This document shows positions 17,095 through 26,600 of a stretch of DNA of 64,000 bases, piece by piece (position 1 is the stretch's first letter; each line of letters starts with the position of its first letter). The notes under the pieces are model-generated. The model saw nothing but the letters and a program-made list of their open reading frames with translations, made no database searches and was not told where the DNA came from. The translations under genes and the position numbers were made by a program. This DNA comes from Akkermansia muciniphila (GTDB lineage Bacteria; Verrucomicrobiota; Verrucomicrobiia; Verrucomicrobiales; Akkermansiaceae): the NCBI RefSeq assembly GCF_900184965.1, contig NZ_FXYA01000146.1, positions 54,727 through 118,726 of the forward strand, read 5' to 3'.

Positions 17095-18654
17095 ATGTCC
17101 AGAACAAGGAGGATACGCAGGAAAAAGCCCCGTGCAGGCAGCGTCTGGAAAAAGCTGCTGCTGTGGGGCGTGCTGGGGATGCTTGTTCTGGCTGCCGCTG
17201 CGGTGGCGGGGTCTTATCTGTATGTCAGGGCCTACTTGAAGAGCGATGGTTTTTTAGCCATGCTGGAACAGTCCGCCATTGATGATATGAATGTGGAGAC
17301 AGCCAGGATAGCCCCTCTTGACTGGGACGGCTCCGGCATCCGGTGCGGCGGCGTAATGATGGAGGGGCATGAGTTGTTGACTTCCCTTCAGGCCAGGGAC
17401 ATTGAGACGGAATTCAGCCGCTGGGATTTGCTGAAGCGCGCTTTCGTCATGACCTCCGTCAATATTGCGGAGCTGAAGCTTCAGCTCGCCCCCGCGTCTT
17501 TCCGTTTCAGGGAAAAGCCGGAAGGGCCCAGAAGCTGGGCGGAAGAGAATATTCTGCCGGATACGTTCCGTCTGGAAAAAGGGAGCATTGATTCCCTGTC
17601 CGTTTCCTATGGGGAGGCCGGCCGGCTGTATATTCTGGACGGGGCCCGCGTGGAGAGCGTCTATGACGCCGGTTCCAGCCAGTACAGGTTTGAAGTGCGG
17701 GGGGGAAAGCTGCTCCTTCCCTTCAGGGGATGTCCCGAATTTTCCCTGATGTCCGGCACGGCGCAGTTTAACCATGCCGGCAGGAGGGTGAACGTCCCGT
17801 CCTGCCGCCTGACTACGGACGCCGGCGGTTATCTGGACATCAAGGGGGACTGGGACGGCTCTTCTTCCTTCTGGACGGCGAATATGGTGGTGAACGGCGT
17901 CCCTGTCTCTTCCTTCCTGGAAGATCATTGGAAAAAGCATGTGCAGGGCAGCGTGAGCGGCGGGATAGACCTGCGCGGCGGACAGGACGGCGTCACCCAT
18001 GTGGCCGGGCTCGCCAGATTGCAGGGCGGCATGCTGACCGGCCTTCCCGTCCTGGACAGGCTGGCCCTGTTCTGCGGTTCTTCCAGATTCCGGAATCTTC
18101 CCCTGCATGAGGCGTCCGCCCAGTTCGTCTATCAGGAATCCGCCTGGCATATTTCCAATATTCTGGTGGAAAGCGAAAACCTGGTCAGGGTGGAAGGCTG
18201 GCTGGAAATCGGGAAAGGGGGGGCGCTGACCGGAAGGTTGCAGGTGGGGCTGAGGGCCGACGGCCTGTGGAAAGCTCTTCCGGGATTTTCCGATGTGTTT
18301 TCCGTTTCCCGCCAGGGAGCGGGAGGCAATCTGGCGTGGGCCAATGTGAATATCGGCGGGACGCTGGACAACCCGTCGGAGGACTTGTCCGCGCGGCTCA
18401 TCAAGGCGGCGGGAAACCGCCTGACGGAAATAGGAATGGGCAAGGCTGCTGAAGTGGCGGACGTCGCGTCGCGGCTGCTGAACAGGGGAACCGGGAAAAA
18501 CGGGGCAGGGGATGGTAAGGAACATCCTGGCCGCAAGTTCGGGATTCCCGCCGCGGACGAAGTGCCCGTCCCGGTTGTGCCGCAGTTGCAGGACGCTGCG
18601 GAAAAGGGGCTTAAAACAGGAAGTGACCTGATGAACGAATTAATGAATTGGTAA
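17095..18654 (+). CDS. AsmA/TamB-like envelope protein
   Basis: A 519-residue protein with a basic cytoplasmic N-terminus (RRIRRKKPRAG), one transmembrane anchor at about 23-45, then a long beta-rich periplasmic domain. The C-terminal part has the AsmA-like pattern NVNIGGTLDNPSEDLSARL, and a low-complexity tail ends at VPQLQDAAEKG. AsmA-family proteins are proposed to move lipids between membranes or limit outer-membrane assembly. The family match is by overall pattern rather than a catalytic motif, so the function is tentative. It ends 13 bp before the IF-1-like gene. Confidence 0.6.
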   Translation: MSRTRRIRRKKPRAGSVWKKLLLWGVLGMLVLAAAAVAGSYLYVRAYLKSDGFLAMLEQSAIDDMNVETARIAPLDWDGSGIRCGGVMMEGHELLTSLQARDIETEFSRWDLLKRAFVMTSVNIAELKLQLAPASFRFREKPEGPRSWAEENILPDTFRLEKGSIDSLSVSYGEAGRLYILDGARVESVYDAGSSQYRFEVRGGKLLLPFRGCPEFSLMSGTAQFNHAGRRVNVPSCRLTTDAGGYLDIKGDWDGSSSFWTANMVVNGVPVSSFLEDHWKKHVQGSVSGGIDLRGGQDGVTHVAGLARLQGGMLTGLPVLDRLALFCGSSRFRNLPLHEASAQFVYQESAWHISNILVESENLVRVEGWLEIGKGGALTGRLQVGLRADGLWKALPGFSDVFSVSRQGAGGNLAWANVNIGGTLDNPSEDLSARLIKAAGNRLTEIGMGKAAEVADVASRLLNRGTGKNGAGDGKEHPGRKFGIPAADEVPVPVVPQLQDAAEKGLKTGSDLMNELMNW

Positions 18655-18667
18655 CCCTTTTTTTCAG

Positions 18668-18892
18668 ATGAAACCTTATCCCTGCCAAATGGTGCAGGCG
18701 GTCGCCGTTATCGTGGAGCGTATCGCGGATACGGCTTTCCGCGCCACCCTGCCGAATGGCAAGATCGCCGTGGCTTTTGTAGAAAAAAAGAACGCTTCCC
18801 TGAGGGAGCTGCTCAAGCCGGGCGACCGGGTGAACGTGACGATTTGCCCGGCGGATTTTGACCGCGCCCGAGTGGACGGACTGGCGGAATGA
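18668..18892 (+). CDS. IF-1-like S1/OB-fold protein (divergent translation initiation factor IF-1)
   Basis: A 74-residue OB-fold protein. It aligns along its length with IF-1: VERIADTAFRATLPNGKIAV matches the IF-1 VEALPNAMFRVxLxNG strand pair, LKPGDRVNVTICPADFDRAR matches the ILPGDRVxVELSPYDLTRGR segment, and the end is short. It differs from standard IF-1 at the N-terminus (MKPYPCQMVQAV, not MAKED) and in the loop VEKKNASLREL in place of the MRKNYIR loop. It may be a second IF-1 copy or an RNA chaperone. It sits directly after the AsmA-like gene, not in a ribosomal protein operon. Confidence 0.75.
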   Translation: MKPYPCQMVQAVAVIVERIADTAFRATLPNGKIAVAFVEKKNASLRELLKPGDRVNVTICPADFDRARVDGLAE

Positions 18893-19007
18893 TGCGGTAC
18901 GTTTTTCCCTCATTATTGGGAGAAAGAGGCGTCGCGCTCGGCGCGGGCAGAACCGCTGTAAAGACGGAATGGTCCCGTGCCGGGATTGATGCGGAAAGGT
19001 CGTCCCT

Positions 19008-19616
19008 TTACAGCCGGGTGCGTCCTTCCAGAGCTTTCATCAGCGTCAGCGTGTCCGCGTGGCTGAGGCCGGAACCGGCAGGCAGCCCCTGGGCAGGGCG
19101 GGAAATCCTGCAATCCATTTCTTTGAGCAGATGGTGGAGGTAGGTGGCTGTTGCCTCCCCTTCCACGTCGGAGCCTGTTGCCAGAATGACTTCGCAGTCA
19201 GACTGCCGGGAGACGCGTTCCACCAGGGATTGAATGTTGAGGTCTTCCGGCTCCACATCATCCAGTGGGGAAAGCTTGCCGCCCAGGCAGTGGTACAATC
19301 CGCGGTAGGCGCTGCTGCGTTCAATGGGGATGACGTCCGTGGCCTGTTCCACCACGCAGATGAGGCGGCTGTCCCGTTCTTCGTCCCGGCAGGCGGCGCA
19401 GGGTTCCCCTTCCGTGCTGAAGAATCCGCAGACGGGGCAGGGCGTGACGTGTTCCGCCGCCTGGCCGATGGTGCGGGCAATCGCCTCCGCTTCCCCCATG
19501 TGCCCCTGGAGCATCCACAGGGCCATGCGTTCCGCGCCGCGGATGCCGATGCCCGGAAGCTGTTTCAGGGCGGTGACCAGTTCAAGCACGGGAATGGGAT
19601 AGTCCAGATTATTCAT
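19008..19616 (-). CDS. recR: Recombination protein RecR
   Basis: Part of the RecFOR complex that loads RecA at gaps. The 202-residue protein shows a helix-hairpin-helix (LKQLPGIGIRGAERMAL), a four-cysteine zinc finger (CPVCGFFSTEGEPCAAC), and a Toprim domain with ICVVEQATDVIPIERS, the YHCLGGKLSPLDDVEPEDL stretch and ATGSDVEGEATATYL. The start at 19614-19616 (MNNLDYPIPVLELVTALKQL) overlaps the stop of the upstream membrane-protein gene by 8 bp, so the two are translationally coupled. Confidence 0.96.
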   Translation of the reverse strand: MNNLDYPIPVLELVTALKQLPGIGIRGAERMALWMLQGHMGEAEAIARTIGQAAEHVTPCPVCGFFSTEGEPCAACRDEERDSRLICVVEQATDVIPIERSSAYRGLYHCLGGKLSPLDDVEPEDLNIQSLVERVSRQSDCEVILATGSDVEGEATATYLHHLLKEMDCRISRPAQGLPAGSGLSHADTLTLMKALEGRTRL

Positions 19617-20106
19617 GAGCGGGAGGAGGTTCGGAATGATGCCGGAGGGGAGAGGATGGCCAGAGGATGGCGAGCGCGCCCGCGCCCCCTGCGGAAAGCA
19701 GGCATGGGACGGCATTGAAGAAAAAGCCCCACAGCCCCAGCGCCGGGGTAAAGCAGGCCAGAAGCAGGAGGAAAGCGGCCAGAACGGCCGTTTTGCGGAG
19801 TGTTCCGCGGATGAGCAGCAAATCGTAAACGAGAGCCAGCGTCAACGCCATGCACAGCAGGAATCCCGTGCCGGGAGAAAGGGAGGGGGCGTCCGCGGGA
19901 AGCAGAAACGGGGCGGAGGCCATGGCTTCCTTCAGGCCCCGGGCCCAGACGGGAGTAATGCCCAGGGAGTAGAGCGCCACGATCAGGATAAGCCCGGCTA
20001 CGGAGAACAGGGCCCAGCGCATGAGCAGAATGTCCTGGTGCGTTTTGGCGGGCATGGCTTTAAATGAAAAAAGCGGAAGCGCGATGGCTGCGGTGGCCGC
20101 AAACAT
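19609..20106 (-). CDS. Four-helix membrane protein of unknown function
   Basis: A 165-residue hydrophobic protein with four predicted transmembrane segments: near 1-15, 30-52 (WALFSVAGLILIVALYSLG), 80-100 (FLLCMALTLALVYDLLLI) and 105-150 as a longer hairpin. The C-terminus is polar and His/Pro-rich. I do not recognise a family. It is encoded between fabF and recR on the same strand, 37 bp after fabF, and its 3' end overlaps recR, so it is likely expressed with recR. Confidence 0.65.
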   Translation of the reverse strand: MFAATAAIALPLFSFKAMPAKTHQDILLMRWALFSVAGLILIVALYSLGITPVWARGLKEAMASAPFLLPADAPSLSPGTGFLLCMALTLALVYDLLLIRGTLRKTAVLAAFLLLLACFTPALGLWGFFFNAVPCLLSAGGAGALAILWPSSPLRHHSEPPPAHE

Positions 20107-20143
20107 CAGCGCTTCCGCCGGAGAAAGGAGAGGCCCGGAAGGG

Positions 20144-21391
20144 TCAGGCGAACCGTTTCACGATGACGGAGGAGTTATGCCCCCCGAAGCCGAAGGAGTT
20201 GCTCAGGACGGCATCCACCCTGGTTTCACGGGCCTTGTTGGGCACGCAGTCCAGGTCGCATTCCGGATCCTGGTTGTCCACGTTGATGGTGGGCGGGACG
20301 ATGTTGTCCTGCATGGCCATCAGGCAGACGGCCAGTTCCACGCCGCCGGCGGCGCCCAGAAGGTGGCCGGTCATGGATTTGGTGGAGCTGATCAGCAGCC
20401 CGTTTTTAGCGTGGTCGCCGAAGACGGCCTTGAGGGCCTTGATTTCGCAGATGTCGCCCAGCGGGGTGGAGGTGCCGTGCGTGTTGACGTAGTCGATTTC
20501 TTCCGGCTTCATTCCCGCGTGTTCCAGAGCCATTTTCATGCAGCGGGCGGCGCCGCGGCCTTCCGGGTCCGGGGCGGTAAGGTGGTAGGCGTCCGCAGAG
20601 ATGCCGTAGCCGACGAGCTCCCCGTAGATTTTCGCGCCGCGTTTCTGGGCGTGTTCCAGCGTTTCCAGAATGACAACGCCGGCGCCTTCTCCCATGACGA
20701 AGCCGTCGCGGTCCACGTCGTACGGGCGGGAGGCCCGCTGGGGTTCGTCATTGCGTGAGCTGAGGGCTTTCATGTTGCTGAACCCGGCCACGCCCGTGGG
20801 CAGGATGGTAGCTTCCGCCCCGCCGCAGACCATGACGTCGGCGTCGCCGAACTTCATGATGCGCCAGGCTTCCCCGATGTTGTGGTTGGAGGTGGCGCAG
20901 GCCGTGACGATAGACATGTTCGGACCGCCGAGGCCGTATTCCATGGAGATGAGGCCGGAGGCAATGTTGCTGATCATGTACGGAATCATGAAGGGGGACA
21001 CGCGGGCCGGTCCCTTGGAAAGAAGCGTGGCATGCTGGCTTTCCAGCGTGCCGAGACCGCCGATGCCGCTGCCCACCATGACGCCGATGCGGGTTTTGTC
21101 CTCCGCGTCCAGATCCAGCCCGGAGTCCTTGAGGGCCATTCCGGCGGCGCCCATGGCAAAGTGCGTGAAGCGGTCCACGCGGCGGGCGTCCTTGGGCGTC
21201 TTGAAGTACGGAGCGGGATCGAAATCCTTGACTTCACCGGCGATTTTCGTGGAGTAGCCGGTAACATCCATGGACTTGATGGTGTCAATGCCGCTGCGGC
21301 CAGCCTTCATGGCTTCCCAAGTGGATGCGAGATCATTGCCCAGGGGGCTGATCACTCCGATGCCGGTGATAACAATTCTGCGGTCGGTCAT
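20144..21391 (-). CDS. fabF: Beta-ketoacyl-ACP synthase II
   Basis: Condensing enzyme of fatty acid elongation. The 415-residue thiolase-fold protein has the nucleophile cysteine in IVTACATSNHNIGEAW (about C165), the two catalytic histidines in NTHGTSTPLGD (about 305) and STKSMTGHLLGAAGG (about 340), and the glycine-rich ending SNSFGFGGHNSSVIVKRF. The start is the ATG at 21389-21391 (MTDRRIVITGIGVISPLGND); longer in-frame text has no family match. No acpP or fabD is adjacent. Confidence 0.95.
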   Translation of the reverse strand: MTDRRIVITGIGVISPLGNDLASTWEAMKAGRSGIDTIKSMDVTGYSTKIAGEVKDFDPAPYFKTPKDARRVDRFTHFAMGAAGMALKDSGLDLDAEDKTRIGVMVGSGIGGLGTLESQHATLLSKGPARVSPFMIPYMISNIASGLISMEYGLGGPNMSIVTACATSNHNIGEAWRIMKFGDADVMVCGGAEATILPTGVAGFSNMKALSSRNDEPQRASRPYDVDRDGFVMGEGAGVVILETLEHAQKRGAKIYGELVGYGISADAYHLTAPDPEGRGAARCMKMALEHAGMKPEEIDYVNTHGTSTPLGDICEIKALKAVFGDHAKNGLLISSTKSMTGHLLGAAGGVELAVCLMAMQDNIVPPTINVDNQDPECDLDCVPNKARETRVDAVLSNSFGFGGHNSSVIVKRFA

Positions 21392-21682
21392 AATAAGTGT
21401 GCGTGGTTGCAAATAATGCTTAAACCAGAATAGGCGACATTGCAGGAAAGTCAAGCTAATCCCCCCTCTTTCCCGGCGCGGTGGAAACAGGATGGGAGAA
21501 AGGCCGTATCCTGTTGCCGGCAAGGGATTTGCGGGTAAGGGTCTTCCCTGTTGCCTGCCGCGGCTCCGGGGCCGTGAGAGGATTTCAGGGTAAATTCCGC
21601 CGCGGCGTCCGTGTCCGGCAGGGCGTGGGACGGAGGCCTGCTTCCGGGGGCGGCGGACGGATATTTCTTCCGCCGAGCCCTT

Positions 21683-22198
21683 TTAACGGGGGACATCCGC
21701 CAACATCGGAAGAGGTGCGGCCCGGAATTCCAGGGAAAGGGAGTTGACGCAGTAGCGCGCATTCTTCGGCGTCAGGCGTTCGCCATTGAAAATATGCCCC
21801 AGATGGCCTCCGCAGCGGGCGCATGTGATCTCCGTGCGCCGCCCGTAGCCCGCATGGACGCTTGTGACGGCGTCCGGTAGGGAATCATCAAAACAGGGCC
21901 AGCCGCAACCGGCATCGAATTTGTCTTCCGACCGGAACAGGAGCGCACCGCATTTGCGGCAGGAATAGATGCCCGGCTCAAAGAAACTGACGAATTCCCC
22001 GGAGAAGGGCGGTTCCGTTCCCTGGTGTTCGATAATGCGTTTTTCCGTTTCCGTGAGGGGGCGGCGCGTTTGGGAAGGGCCGGGGTCGGGCACGTCCCGG
22101 GAGGCGGGAATTCCCCCATTCACGGCCATGACTCCAGCCACGCCTTCCGCAATCACTCCTATCCATGATGCCCAGTGTCTCCGCTCTTCCTGATTCAT
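21683..22198 (-). CDS. msrB: Peptide methionine-R-sulfoxide reductase
   Basis: Repairs the R epimer of methionine sulfoxide in proteins. The domain spans about residues 48-165: KRIIEHQGTEPPFSGEF, the zinc site CRKCG and CARCGG, CGWPCFDDS, GHLGHIFNGERL and the catalytic cysteine in ARYCVNSLSLEF. About 45 extra N-terminal residues (MNQEERRHWASWIGVIAEGV) include a mildly hydrophobic patch. This may be a weak signal or anchor, or the true start may be later. No msrA is adjacent. Confidence 0.9.
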   Translation of the reverse strand: MNQEERRHWASWIGVIAEGVAGVMAVNGGIPASRDVPDPGPSQTRRPLTETEKRIIEHQGTEPPFSGEFVSFFEPGIYSCRKCGALLFRSEDKFDAGCGWPCFDDSLPDAVTSVHAGYGRRTEITCARCGGHLGHIFNGERLTPKNARYCVNSLSLEFRAAPLPMLADVPR

Positions 22199-22309
22199 AT
22201 GTGCTTATGACCGGGTTGGGGCGGATTTTGCTCATTCATGAATCAATATCTTGCGGATATCGCCGTTTTTGGGGGGAGTGTCCTGGAAATGCGGGAGTCT
22301 ATGGAAGGG

Positions 22310-23389
22310 TTAATACTCCAGCTCCAGCCAGAGCTGTTCCCAGATGCCCTGCCGCTGTTCTTCCTGGGGATGGGAGACGGACAGCCCCAGAAGGCGGAAT
22401 GTACGGTCTCCGGAATCCAGTTCTTCCATCAGGGTCCGCGCCAGGGGGAGGATGTCCTCCTTTTCCGTCAGCGTTTCCGGAACGGTCGTGCAGCGGGTCT
22501 TTTGGACAAAGTCCGGGAATTTAACCTTCAGGGTAAGGGTGTTTCCCCGGAAGCCGGCGCGCGCCAGGCGCCTTGCGAGTTCTTCCGCCAGCAGGGGGAG
22601 GTGCTGTTCCTGCGCTTCCTCCCTGGTGACGTTTTCCCGGTAGGTCTCTTCACAACCTACGGATTTGCGGATGCGGGAAGGTTCCACGGGGCGGTCGTCC
22701 ACACCGCGGGCGAAGTTGTAGAAGAGGGCTCCTATCTTGCCGAAATGCCGCACCAGGAAGTCCTTGTCCCGTGCCCGGAGCTGCGCCCCGTTGGTGATGG
22801 AAAGAGCGCGCATGCGTTCGGCGGTGGCGCGGCCGACTCCCCAGAAAGCTTCAATGGGAAGGGCCGCGATGAATTTCTCCGCTCGGGATGGATGGATTGT
22901 GAACAGACCGTCCGGCTTGCGGTAATCAGAGGCGATTTTTGCCAGGAATTTGTTGTAGGAAACGCCGGCGGAAGCCGTCAGGCGAAGTTCCTGGCGGATT
23001 TCCTTTTTAATCCTCCTCGCAATGTCGACGGCCAGCGGAATGCCCGGCTTGTTTTCCGTGACGTCCAGAAAGGCTTCATCCAGGGAGAGTGGTTCCACCA
23101 GGTCCGTATAACGGTGAAAGATGGCGTGTATCTGCGCGGAGACGGTCTTGTACACTTCCATGCGGTTGCGGGTGAAAATCAACTGGGGGCAAAGCTTGAG
23201 CGCCTTCATGGAGGGCATGGCGGAACGCACGCCGAAGCGGCGCGCTTCATAGCTGGCCGCCGCCACCACGCCGCGCATTTCCGGCCGGCCTACGGCGATA
23301 GGTTTGCCGCGGTATTCGGGATGGTCCCGCTGTTCGATGGACGCGTAAAAGGCATCCATATCCACATGGATGATTTTTCTCTGGTTCAT
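22310..23389 (-). CDS. dinB: DNA polymerase IV (Y-family translesion polymerase)
   Basis: Error-prone polymerase that bypasses lesions. The 359-residue protein has the palm motifs IHVDMDAFYASIE near residue 7 and PLSLDEAFLDV near 100 with the catalytic acids, the steric-gate and finger region ASYEARRFGVRSAMP, a helix-hairpin-helix thumb (IEAFWGVGRATAERM) and the little-finger domain. The C-terminal LWLELEY is a plausible beta-clamp-binding peptide. No LexA box is obvious in the 5' gap. It is transcribed away from the carrier gene at 23575. Confidence 0.94.
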   Translation of the reverse strand: MNQRKIIHVDMDAFYASIEQRDHPEYRGKPIAVGRPEMRGVVAAASYEARRFGVRSAMPSMKALKLCPQLIFTRNRMEVYKTVSAQIHAIFHRYTDLVEPLSLDEAFLDVTENKPGIPLAVDIARRIKKEIRQELRLTASAGVSYNKFLAKIASDYRKPDGLFTIHPSRAEKFIAALPIEAFWGVGRATAERMRALSITNGAQLRARDKDFLVRHFGKIGALFYNFARGVDDRPVEPSRIRKSVGCEETYRENVTREEAQEQHLPLLAEELARRLARAGFRGNTLTLKVKFPDFVQKTRCTTVPETLTEKEDILPLARTLMEELDSGDRTFRLLGLSVSHPQEEQRQGIWEQLWLELEY

Positions 23390-23574
23390 GGGAGCGTTTC
23401 ATGATTCCTGACGGGGCGGAAAACATGAGGAAATGGGATGCCCCATCATAATCCGGCTTATCCAGCAAGTCCAGTTGGAAGGAGAAGCTTCGGCAGGGAG
23501 GCGAAAAAAGGCGGATTTTTTTGGGAACGGGAGATTTAAGTGAAAAAATCTTCCGGCTATGGTACATTCCGGGC

Positions 23575-24894
23575 ATGCCCAGAGGAATGAAGGAACGCCT
23601 GTGCCGGGGTCTGGAAAAGGCGCTGCATGTGGAACCCCGTGAATTGCCTGCCGCAGCGGGGGGAATTGTTCTGTTTTTCCTGCTGTTCCTGGCCTATTCC
23701 ATGTTAAGGCCGGTCCGGGAGACGATGGGCATTGCCGGAGGCGTTCAGAATTTGCAGTGGCTTTTTACGGCTACTTTTGCCGCTTCCATAGGGATCCAGT
23801 TTTTATTTGGGTGGGCATCCTCAAAAGTGCGGAGAAAGGCCATTCTTCCGTGGACGTACGGTTTTTTCATTCTTAACCTGGTGGTTTTTGCGGCGCTTGT
23901 GCTGGCATGCCCGGGAAATATCTGGACGGCCCGTTCGTTTTATGTGTGGCTGTCCGTATTTAACCTGCTTACCGTTTCCGTGGCGTGGAGCGTGCTGTCG
24001 GACGTCATGAAGCCGGGGCAGATGAAACGCCTGTTTGCCCTGATTGCCAGCGGAAGCAGCCTTGGGGCCATTGTGGGGCCGGTGGTGACGGCCGCCCTTG
24101 CCGGCGTGGCCGGCCATCTGTGGCTGTTTCTTGCCGCCGCTGTTTTTCTGGCGCTGGCGATGCTGGCGGGAATGTATTTGCACCGCTGGCGTGACAGGAC
24201 TTCCCCGGAAGGAGCGGGTGTGGGGATTCCTCTTCCGGCCGACTGCCGGGAACGCCCTCTGGGAGGGAATCCTTTTGCCGGGGCGTCTGCCGTGTTCCGG
24301 TCTCCCTTCCTGATGGGCATCGGGCTGTTCATTATCCTGCTGGCCGGGACCAACACGTTCCTGTATTTTGAGCTGATGAGCGTTGTAGCGTCTTCCTTCC
24401 CTGATCCGGTGCGCCAGACGCAGGTATTCGGAGTACTGGACGCCGTTGTTCAGGGGTGTACCATGCTGCTTCAGGTATTTCTGGCGGGGCGTATTGTTCG
24501 GAAATTCGGATTGGCGGCATTGCTGGCGGCTGTCCCCGTTCTTATTTCCCTGGGTTTTGTCTGGATGGCTTTCGCTCCGGTATTTGCCGTCGTGGCCATA
24601 GTGATGGCGGTACGCCGCATCGGGGAATACGGAATGGTGCGTCCCGGCCGTGAAATGCTGAATTCCGTATTGTCCCCTGAAGAAAAATACAAGGCCAAGA
24701 GCTTTATTGATACGGTCCTTTACCGTGGCGGCGACGCCGTCAGCGCATGGCTGAAGAGCTTCTTTAACGTGTTGGGCTCCCATTCCCCGTGGGCCATGCT
24801 GGCCGGAGCCGCCATTTCCCTGCTTTGGGCGGCCACCGACTTCCTGCTTGCGCACAGGTTCCGGAAGATGGCCGGAGTTCAGGGAAAAGAATAA
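23575..24894 (+). CDS. Npt1/Npt2-like (NTP/NDP exchange or MFS-type) carrier
   Basis: A polytopic carrier of about 440 residues with roughly 12 transmembrane segments. The N-terminal LAYSMLRPVRETMGIAGG, the internal SSLGAIVGP and the late REMLNSVLSPEEKYKAKSFI are characteristic of the bacterial Npt-like branch of ATP/ADP-type carriers. Members in free-living bacteria have unknown substrates, so nucleotide exchange should not be assumed. Alternative starts are ATG 23575 and ATG 23587; the former is used. Neither has a good Shine-Dalgarno sequence at proper distance. Confidence 0.75.
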   Translation: MPRGMKERLCRGLEKALHVEPRELPAAAGGIVLFFLLFLAYSMLRPVRETMGIAGGVQNLQWLFTATFAASIGIQFLFGWASSKVRRKAILPWTYGFFILNLVVFAALVLACPGNIWTARSFYVWLSVFNLLTVSVAWSVLSDVMKPGQMKRLFALIASGSSLGAIVGPVVTAALAGVAGHLWLFLAAAVFLALAMLAGMYLHRWRDRTSPEGAGVGIPLPADCRERPLGGNPFAGASAVFRSPFLMGIGLFIILLAGTNTFLYFELMSVVASSFPDPVRQTQVFGVLDAVVQGCTMLLQVFLAGRIVRKFGLAALLAAVPVLISLGFVWMAFAPVFAVVAIVMAVRRIGEYGMVRPGREMLNSVLSPEEKYKAKSFIDTVLYRGGDAVSAWLKSFFNVLGSHSPWAMLAGAAISLLWAATDFLLAHRFRKMAGVQGKE

Positions 24895-25470
24895 TCCCCA
24901 TGACGGGGAATTCTCCGTCTTGTCCGGATACGGCCTGCTGTTGCGGAATTTTTTTCAGGTCAAGGCTGGCGTGATGCCCTTAATGCGGCGGAAGCGGCAG
25001 GGGGAAAACAGATGTTTTTTCCTCCCGGTGACAGATTATTTCTGGAATATTTTTTTATTTGACGGCGGTTTCCGATGTGGCGCCGACATTCGGATTCTCA
25101 ATCCGCTCCATGAACCGGCTTAGAGGGGAAATTCCATGTACAATATCTCCTGCGGCATCCAACCACCATTTCGATGTTTATCATAATTTGTTTATATTAA
25201 AAAGATTGTATTTCTATCAACAAGGTGTCGAGAAAATCAGCCTGTCTAAAAAACAATAGAGGATGCCTGGCACGGAAGGATTTCCTTTGGAGGAGAAATC
25301 ATCCTGAAAACAGCTTCTCGATGATACTTAAATTGTTTTCCCACAATATTTAGTATTGATTTCGGATTGAGAATTCGTTATTGGGTTCAAAGCCTCTTCG
25401 GGTGAAGCAGGCTAGTCATCGTTTCGTTAGATGAATCAATCATTACTCCTATTATTATATTCCTCTGATA
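24895..25470. other. Long intergenic region upstream of the PEP-CTERM gene
   Basis: No convincing gene is seen in these 576 bp. A weak TCCCC/GGGGA hairpin lies just after the carrier stop (24895-24909). The part from about 25160 on is AT-rich and probably contains the promoter of the PEP-CTERM gene, but no clear -35/-10 pair stands out. A 66-codon open frame at 25059-25259 has no coding character. Confidence 0.5.
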
Positions 25471-26316
25471 ATGAAGAAGACACTCATTACGCTCATTGCT
25501 CTGGCGGGAATAGCTCATGCCGATTTCACATGGAATGGCGGCAGTGACATTACCCAGCAGCTTTGGCAGACAGAATCCAGCTGGATTATCAGCGAGTCAG
25601 ATTCCTGGCCGGCAGCCGGAACCGGCCCCGGCACGCCCAACTCCAATGCCTGGTCTCTTATTTCCGTTTCCAATGCGAGCGGTTCCATCACCCAGCTGGA
25701 AGGCTGGACATTGAAGCTTGCCCTCAGCAACGGCGCGGATTTGACCGTAGGGAACGTCAAGAAATTCCAAGGGGGTTGTTCTATTGACATTGATCAGTCA
25801 TCTGCGCTGACCATCAATGGTTTTAGCGGCGGCAACGACGGCGGGATCACGACGTTGAACAACTACGGCACCTTTAACCTGGCTTATTCCAAGAGCCAGG
25901 GAGGTGAAGGCTTTAACGTCAATTTGGGAGCCACGGGCGTGATGAACCTTACTTCTTCCAACGGTAATTCATACAATGCCAAGATAGCAAGCCTGACTGC
26001 TACGCTGACTCTTGACGGAGGCACCGCCAGCGGAGTAACCGCCGACGGACATCAAATCCTGACCCGGAATCTGGTTTCCCTGGGGGATAATATGTCTTTT
26101 GACGGCACGAACACTTCCCTGGAAATGCTCAGCGGCATTGCAGGCGTTGATACCCTCACTGCGGTGGACGATTTGACTAATGCCGAAGTAGGTTCTTATA
26201 TGGTTACCAAGAATGGGGACGGGTACAGCGTTTCCTATGTGGTTCCCGAACCTGCAGCGGCTTCCCTGAGCCTGCTGGGCCTGGTTGGCCTGGCGATGCG
26301 CCGCCGCCGCAAGTAA
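25471..26316 (+). CDS. PEP-CTERM-sorted surface protein
   Basis: A 281-residue exported protein. It has a signal peptide (MKKTLITLIALAGIAHA), then a Gly/Asn/Ser/Thr-rich beta-helix-like body with autotransporter-like repeats such as TLNNYGTFNLAYS and GATGVMNLTSSNG. The classic C-terminal sorting signal is VPEPAAASLSLLGLVGLAMR plus a basic tail of RRRK. An exosortase cleaves near VPEP and anchors or releases the protein; none is encoded in the window. It is the last chromosomal gene before the prophage and ends at a strong terminator. Confidence 0.9.
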   Translation: MKKTLITLIALAGIAHADFTWNGGSDITQQLWQTESSWIISESDSWPAAGTGPGTPNSNAWSLISVSNASGSITQLEGWTLKLALSNGADLTVGNVKKFQGGCSIDIDQSSALTINGFSGGNDGGITTLNNYGTFNLAYSKSQGGEGFNVNLGATGVMNLTSSNGNSYNAKIASLTATLTLDGGTASGVTADGHQILTRNLVSLGDNMSFDGTNTSLEMLSGIAGVDTLTAVDDLTNAEVGSYMVTKNGDGYSVSYVVPEPAAASLSLLGLVGLAMRRRRK

Positions 26317-26346
26317 CGGCAAACTTGGATTTCTGTTTCCATGCAG

Positions 26347-26379
26347 CTCCCTTCCGCGGTTAACGGAAGGGAGTTTTTT
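26347..26379 (+). terminator. Rho-independent terminator after the PEP-CTERM gene
   Basis: CTCCCTTCCG and CGGAAGGGAG form a perfect 10-bp stem with a 7-nt loop, followed by TTTTTT. It lies 30 bp past the stop codon. Confidence 0.92.
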
Positions 26380-26581
26380 ATTATTTAACGGAAGGGCGGC
26401 ATCTTTCCGGAAGATGTCCGGGCAGAACGGGAGAGGGAAGCCGGGAGAATGCACACGCATGGGTCTGTTTTCCCCCGGAGGATGCCGGAACGGGATTAGC
26501 TCCTGCTGCTGTCCTACAAACCTGCGGGAAAGAAAAGGACTCCTGATATTGCCGAGAATAACCGCTTCTTTTCAAGAGAAG

Positions 26582-26600
26582 TGGTAGGCCCGGTAGGAAT
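26582..26600. repeat. attL core (19-bp direct repeat)
   Basis: TGGTAGGCCCGGTAGGAAT, identical to 60646-60664. It is the reverse complement of the tRNA-Arg T-arm end, acceptor stem and CCA. The bases beyond it no longer match a tRNA, so this is the displaced end. Confidence 0.93.

Noticed and set aside
23821..24855. 344-codon minus-strand frame opposite the Npt-like carrier
   Set aside because: Gln/Arg/His-rich antisense text; the plus strand encodes a clear membrane carrier.
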